A stretch of DNA of 34,518 nt. Origin: Bacteroidales bacterium. Lineage in GTDB: Bacteria > Bacteroidota > Bacteroidia > Bacteroidales > F082. The stretch lies in the NCBI GenBank assembly GCA_023229245.1, contig JALNZU010000032.1:1-34518 (forward strand). The letters are read 5' to 3'. Below are positions 33,085-34,518 of this stretch, piece after piece. The stretch's first letter is position 1; each line of letters begins with the position of its first letter. The translations under genes and the position numbers were made by a program. Below the pieces are notes generated by a model that saw only the letters and a list, made by a program, of their open reading frames with translations, made no database searches and had not been told where the DNA came from.

Positions 33085-34518
33085 ATGAATAATGAAATGA
33101 TGAAAGTTGTAACAGAAAATAGATTAGGCATAGGAGCAAATAAGATTGCTACTAATGATTCAGAATTAAGCTCAGGGAAATTAGTTAAGTCCACCCCCAC
33201 TGGCATCTCCTCCGCTGACCTTTCTGACCACCTGGAAGGCACACCTGGTCAGATTGTTGTATCTACTGATGGCAATATTGGTGGAGTAAAAATTGGGTTT
33301 CCTAGTACTGGTACTGTAACAATTCCTACGGCTACTAAGGTCAATAGTACATTAGAAGTTACTGGTAATACTACTATCGGCTCCTCCTCTGCACCTGCTA
33401 CACTGAATGTGTATGGGAAGTCTACGCTGAGGGATAGATTGACAGTACCTAAAGATGGAAGCAATAGTACTTCTGGCATAATTGATGCAGGGGACAGTTA
33501 TTATTTGGGCGGGAATAGGTGGATACATAATCAGGGGGGTAATTATTGTACAGCGGTAGGGTATGCTGCTCTAAGTAATAACACTGAAGGTTCTTACAAC
33601 TCTGCTATGGGGCGTAATGCTCTACGTTCCAATACTGAAGGTTCTAGCAACTCTGCTATGGGGTATAATGCTCTATACAATAACGAAACAGGTTCTAGCA
33701 ACTCTGCTATGGGGCGTAATGCTCTATACAATAACAAAACAGGTTTTTACAACTCTGCTATGGGGTATTGTGCTCTATACAGTAACGAAACAGGTTCTTA
33801 CAACTCTGCTATGGGGTATTATGCTCTACGTGATAACACTGAAGGTTCTAACAACTCTGCTATGGGGCATAATGCTGGCAGATACATAGCCAATGGTTCA
33901 ACAAGTAAAACAACAGGTAATAATAATCTTTATCTTGGCTCAGAAACAAAAGCCAAAGAAGATGGAACCAACAATGAAATAGTAATAGGGGCATATGCTA
34001 TAGGATTAGGCAGTAACTCAATGGTGCTGGGGCATACTACTAATCTATTGACAGCATTAAGAGGTAAAGTTGGTATAGGTACTGATGCACCTGAGCATGG
34101 ACTGCATGTTGGCACAAGTTATGATTCTGATAACAATATCATTTCTGATGGTAATATAAAGGCTAATAATAAGCTTATAGCAGGGACGCATGTAGAGGCG
34201 GGGGGTAATGTTACAGCAGTTGAAACAGTAACAGGCAAGAACCTTGTAGCAACACAAAGCATTACAGCAGGTACAACAATTGATGCTGGAGGGAATATAA
34301 CGTCAGATGATTATGTAGAAGGTAATTATGTTAGGGCAGTACTAAAAAATGGTGCTGGTGGGGATGTAACAGCTGCAAACGATGTATTTGCAAATAATAT
34401 TGTGGAAGCAGGTAACGATGTAATAGCCTCAAAAGAAGTGAAAGCTGGGCAAGCTATTAATACTTCTTATTTTACTTCTTTAAACAATGGTGAATACTTA
34501 ATGGATTGCAATCATAAT
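33085..34518 (+). CDS. tail fibre protein with 17-residue repeats, 3' partial
   Basis: The frame is open from ATG 33085 (AAGGAGATATT upstream) to the window end, 478 codons without a stop. The N-terminal part has DLSDHLEGTPGQIVVS, a G-T-x-x-Q-I/V segment often seen near the base of phage fibres. Residues about 156-265 are seven repeats of the type NSAMGYNALYNNETGSS, the head-like repeat of trimeric adhesins (compare tAvGynAL..Nt.G). GNNNLYLGS, KVGIGTDAPEHGLHVG and many GG/NI/V..AG units (about residues 340-470) follow, as in trimeric beta-roll fibres. The protein would trimerise and bind the host surface, and a C-terminal chaperone or receptor domain probably lies beyond the window. Part of the N-terminal region has GC-rich codons unlike its neighbours. 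Confidence 0.85.
   Translation, partial: MNNEMMKVVTENRLGIGANKIATNDSELSSGKLVKSTPTGISSADLSDHLEGTPGQIVVSTDGNIGGVKIGFPSTGTVTIPTATKVNSTLEVTGNTTIGSSSAPATLNVYGKSTLRDRLTVPKDGSNSTSGIIDAGDSYYLGGNRWIHNQGGNYCTAVGYAALSNNTEGSYNSAMGRNALRSNTEGSSNSAMGYNALYNNETGSSNSAMGRNALYNNKTGFYNSAMGYCALYSNETGSYNSAMGYYALRDNTEGSNNSAMGHNAGRYIANGSTSKTTGNNNLYLGSETKAKEDGTNNEIVIGAYAIGLGSNSMVLGHTTNLLTALRGKVGIGTDAPEHGLHVGTSYDSDNNIISDGNIKANNKLIAGTHVEAGGNVTAVETVTGKNLVATQSITAGTTIDAGGNITSDDYVEGNYVRAVLKNGAGGDVTAANDVFANNIVEAGNDVIASKEVKAGQAINTSYFTSLNNGEYLMDCNHN
33540..33895 (+). repeat. 51-bp tandem repeats in the tail fibre gene
   Basis: Six copies of a unit containing TCTGCTATGGGG start at 33601, 33652, 33703, 33754, 33805 and 33856, exactly 51 bases apart; a more diverged copy lies at about 33550. 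Each encodes a 17-residue trimeric-adhesin type repeat. Between copies, bases encoding Y/R/C/H and S/Y/F vary while the rest is conserved. Confidence 0.95.

Noticed and set aside
33617..33889. 90-residue + strand ORF in the fibre repeat
   Set aside because: It is the shadow of the 51-bp repeat in a second frame; the fibre frame is continuous from 33085 to the window end.
1..34518. tRNA, CRISPR, integrase, or attachment sites
   Set aside because: Nothing matching a tRNA cloverleaf, spaced repeat array or integrase was found; a dedicated scan would be needed to exclude them fully.

Overview
The window looks like the late (virion structure, lysis and ejection) region of an AT-rich tailed bacteriophage (Caudoviricetes). 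Every gene I support lies on the + strand. They are packed end to end, often with ATGA overlaps or overlaps of 11-59 bases, and most have a clear Shine-Dalgarno sequence (AGGAG or GGAGG types). I see no tRNA, rRNA, CRISPR array, transposase, integrase or replication gene. Without sheath, tape-measure or baseplate genes, and with a large nozzle-like protein followed by alanine-rich and giant internal proteins, the layout points to a short-tailed (podovirus-like) phage. The host cannot be named. Pervasive Shine-Dalgarno use fits a proteobacterial or Firmicutes-type host better than a typical Bacteroidota host, but this is weak inference.

Layout. Bases 1-1338 hold the 3' end of a lysine/alanine-repeat protein, a small GroES-like protein and a small unknown. 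Bases 1280-3593 hold the packaging genes: a probable small terminase and a confident large terminase. Bases 3609-5338 hold two beta-rich, probably virion, proteins. Bases 5325-6371 are a lysis cassette, with an XhlA-like membrane protein, a GH24 lysozyme and two tiny ORFs. It lies unusually between terminase and portal. A second, catalytically degenerate GH24-like protein (6368-6862) overlaps the portal gene. Bases 6849-11894 are the head module: portal, small coiled-coil protein, probable scaffold, and a 640-residue major capsid protein followed by a hairpin. Bases 11942-14642 hold five small proteins where head-completion and connector genes normally sit. A 1287-residue probable nozzle/tail-hub protein follows (14632-18495).

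Bases 18508-32596 are probable ejection cargo: three small helical proteins, one with a recent internal duplication, then a 2955-residue protein and a 1015-residue protein. Two more small ORFs, a perfect 13-bp hairpin, and a tail fibre with seven 17-residue repeats follow. The fibre runs off the right edge.

The most interesting item is the 2955-residue protein. Residues 2154-2197 carry an R-x-P segment, a linker and GSDYDGDQ, the pattern of the catalytic double-psi beta-barrel of multisubunit-type RNA polymerases (NADFDGD in bacterial beta'). With its place among ejection proteins, this suggests a giant RNA polymerase carried in the virion and injected with the DNA. The idea parallels N4 and crAss-like phages, but the neighbours are different. 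This is inferred from motif and context and needs structure prediction or biochemistry to confirm.
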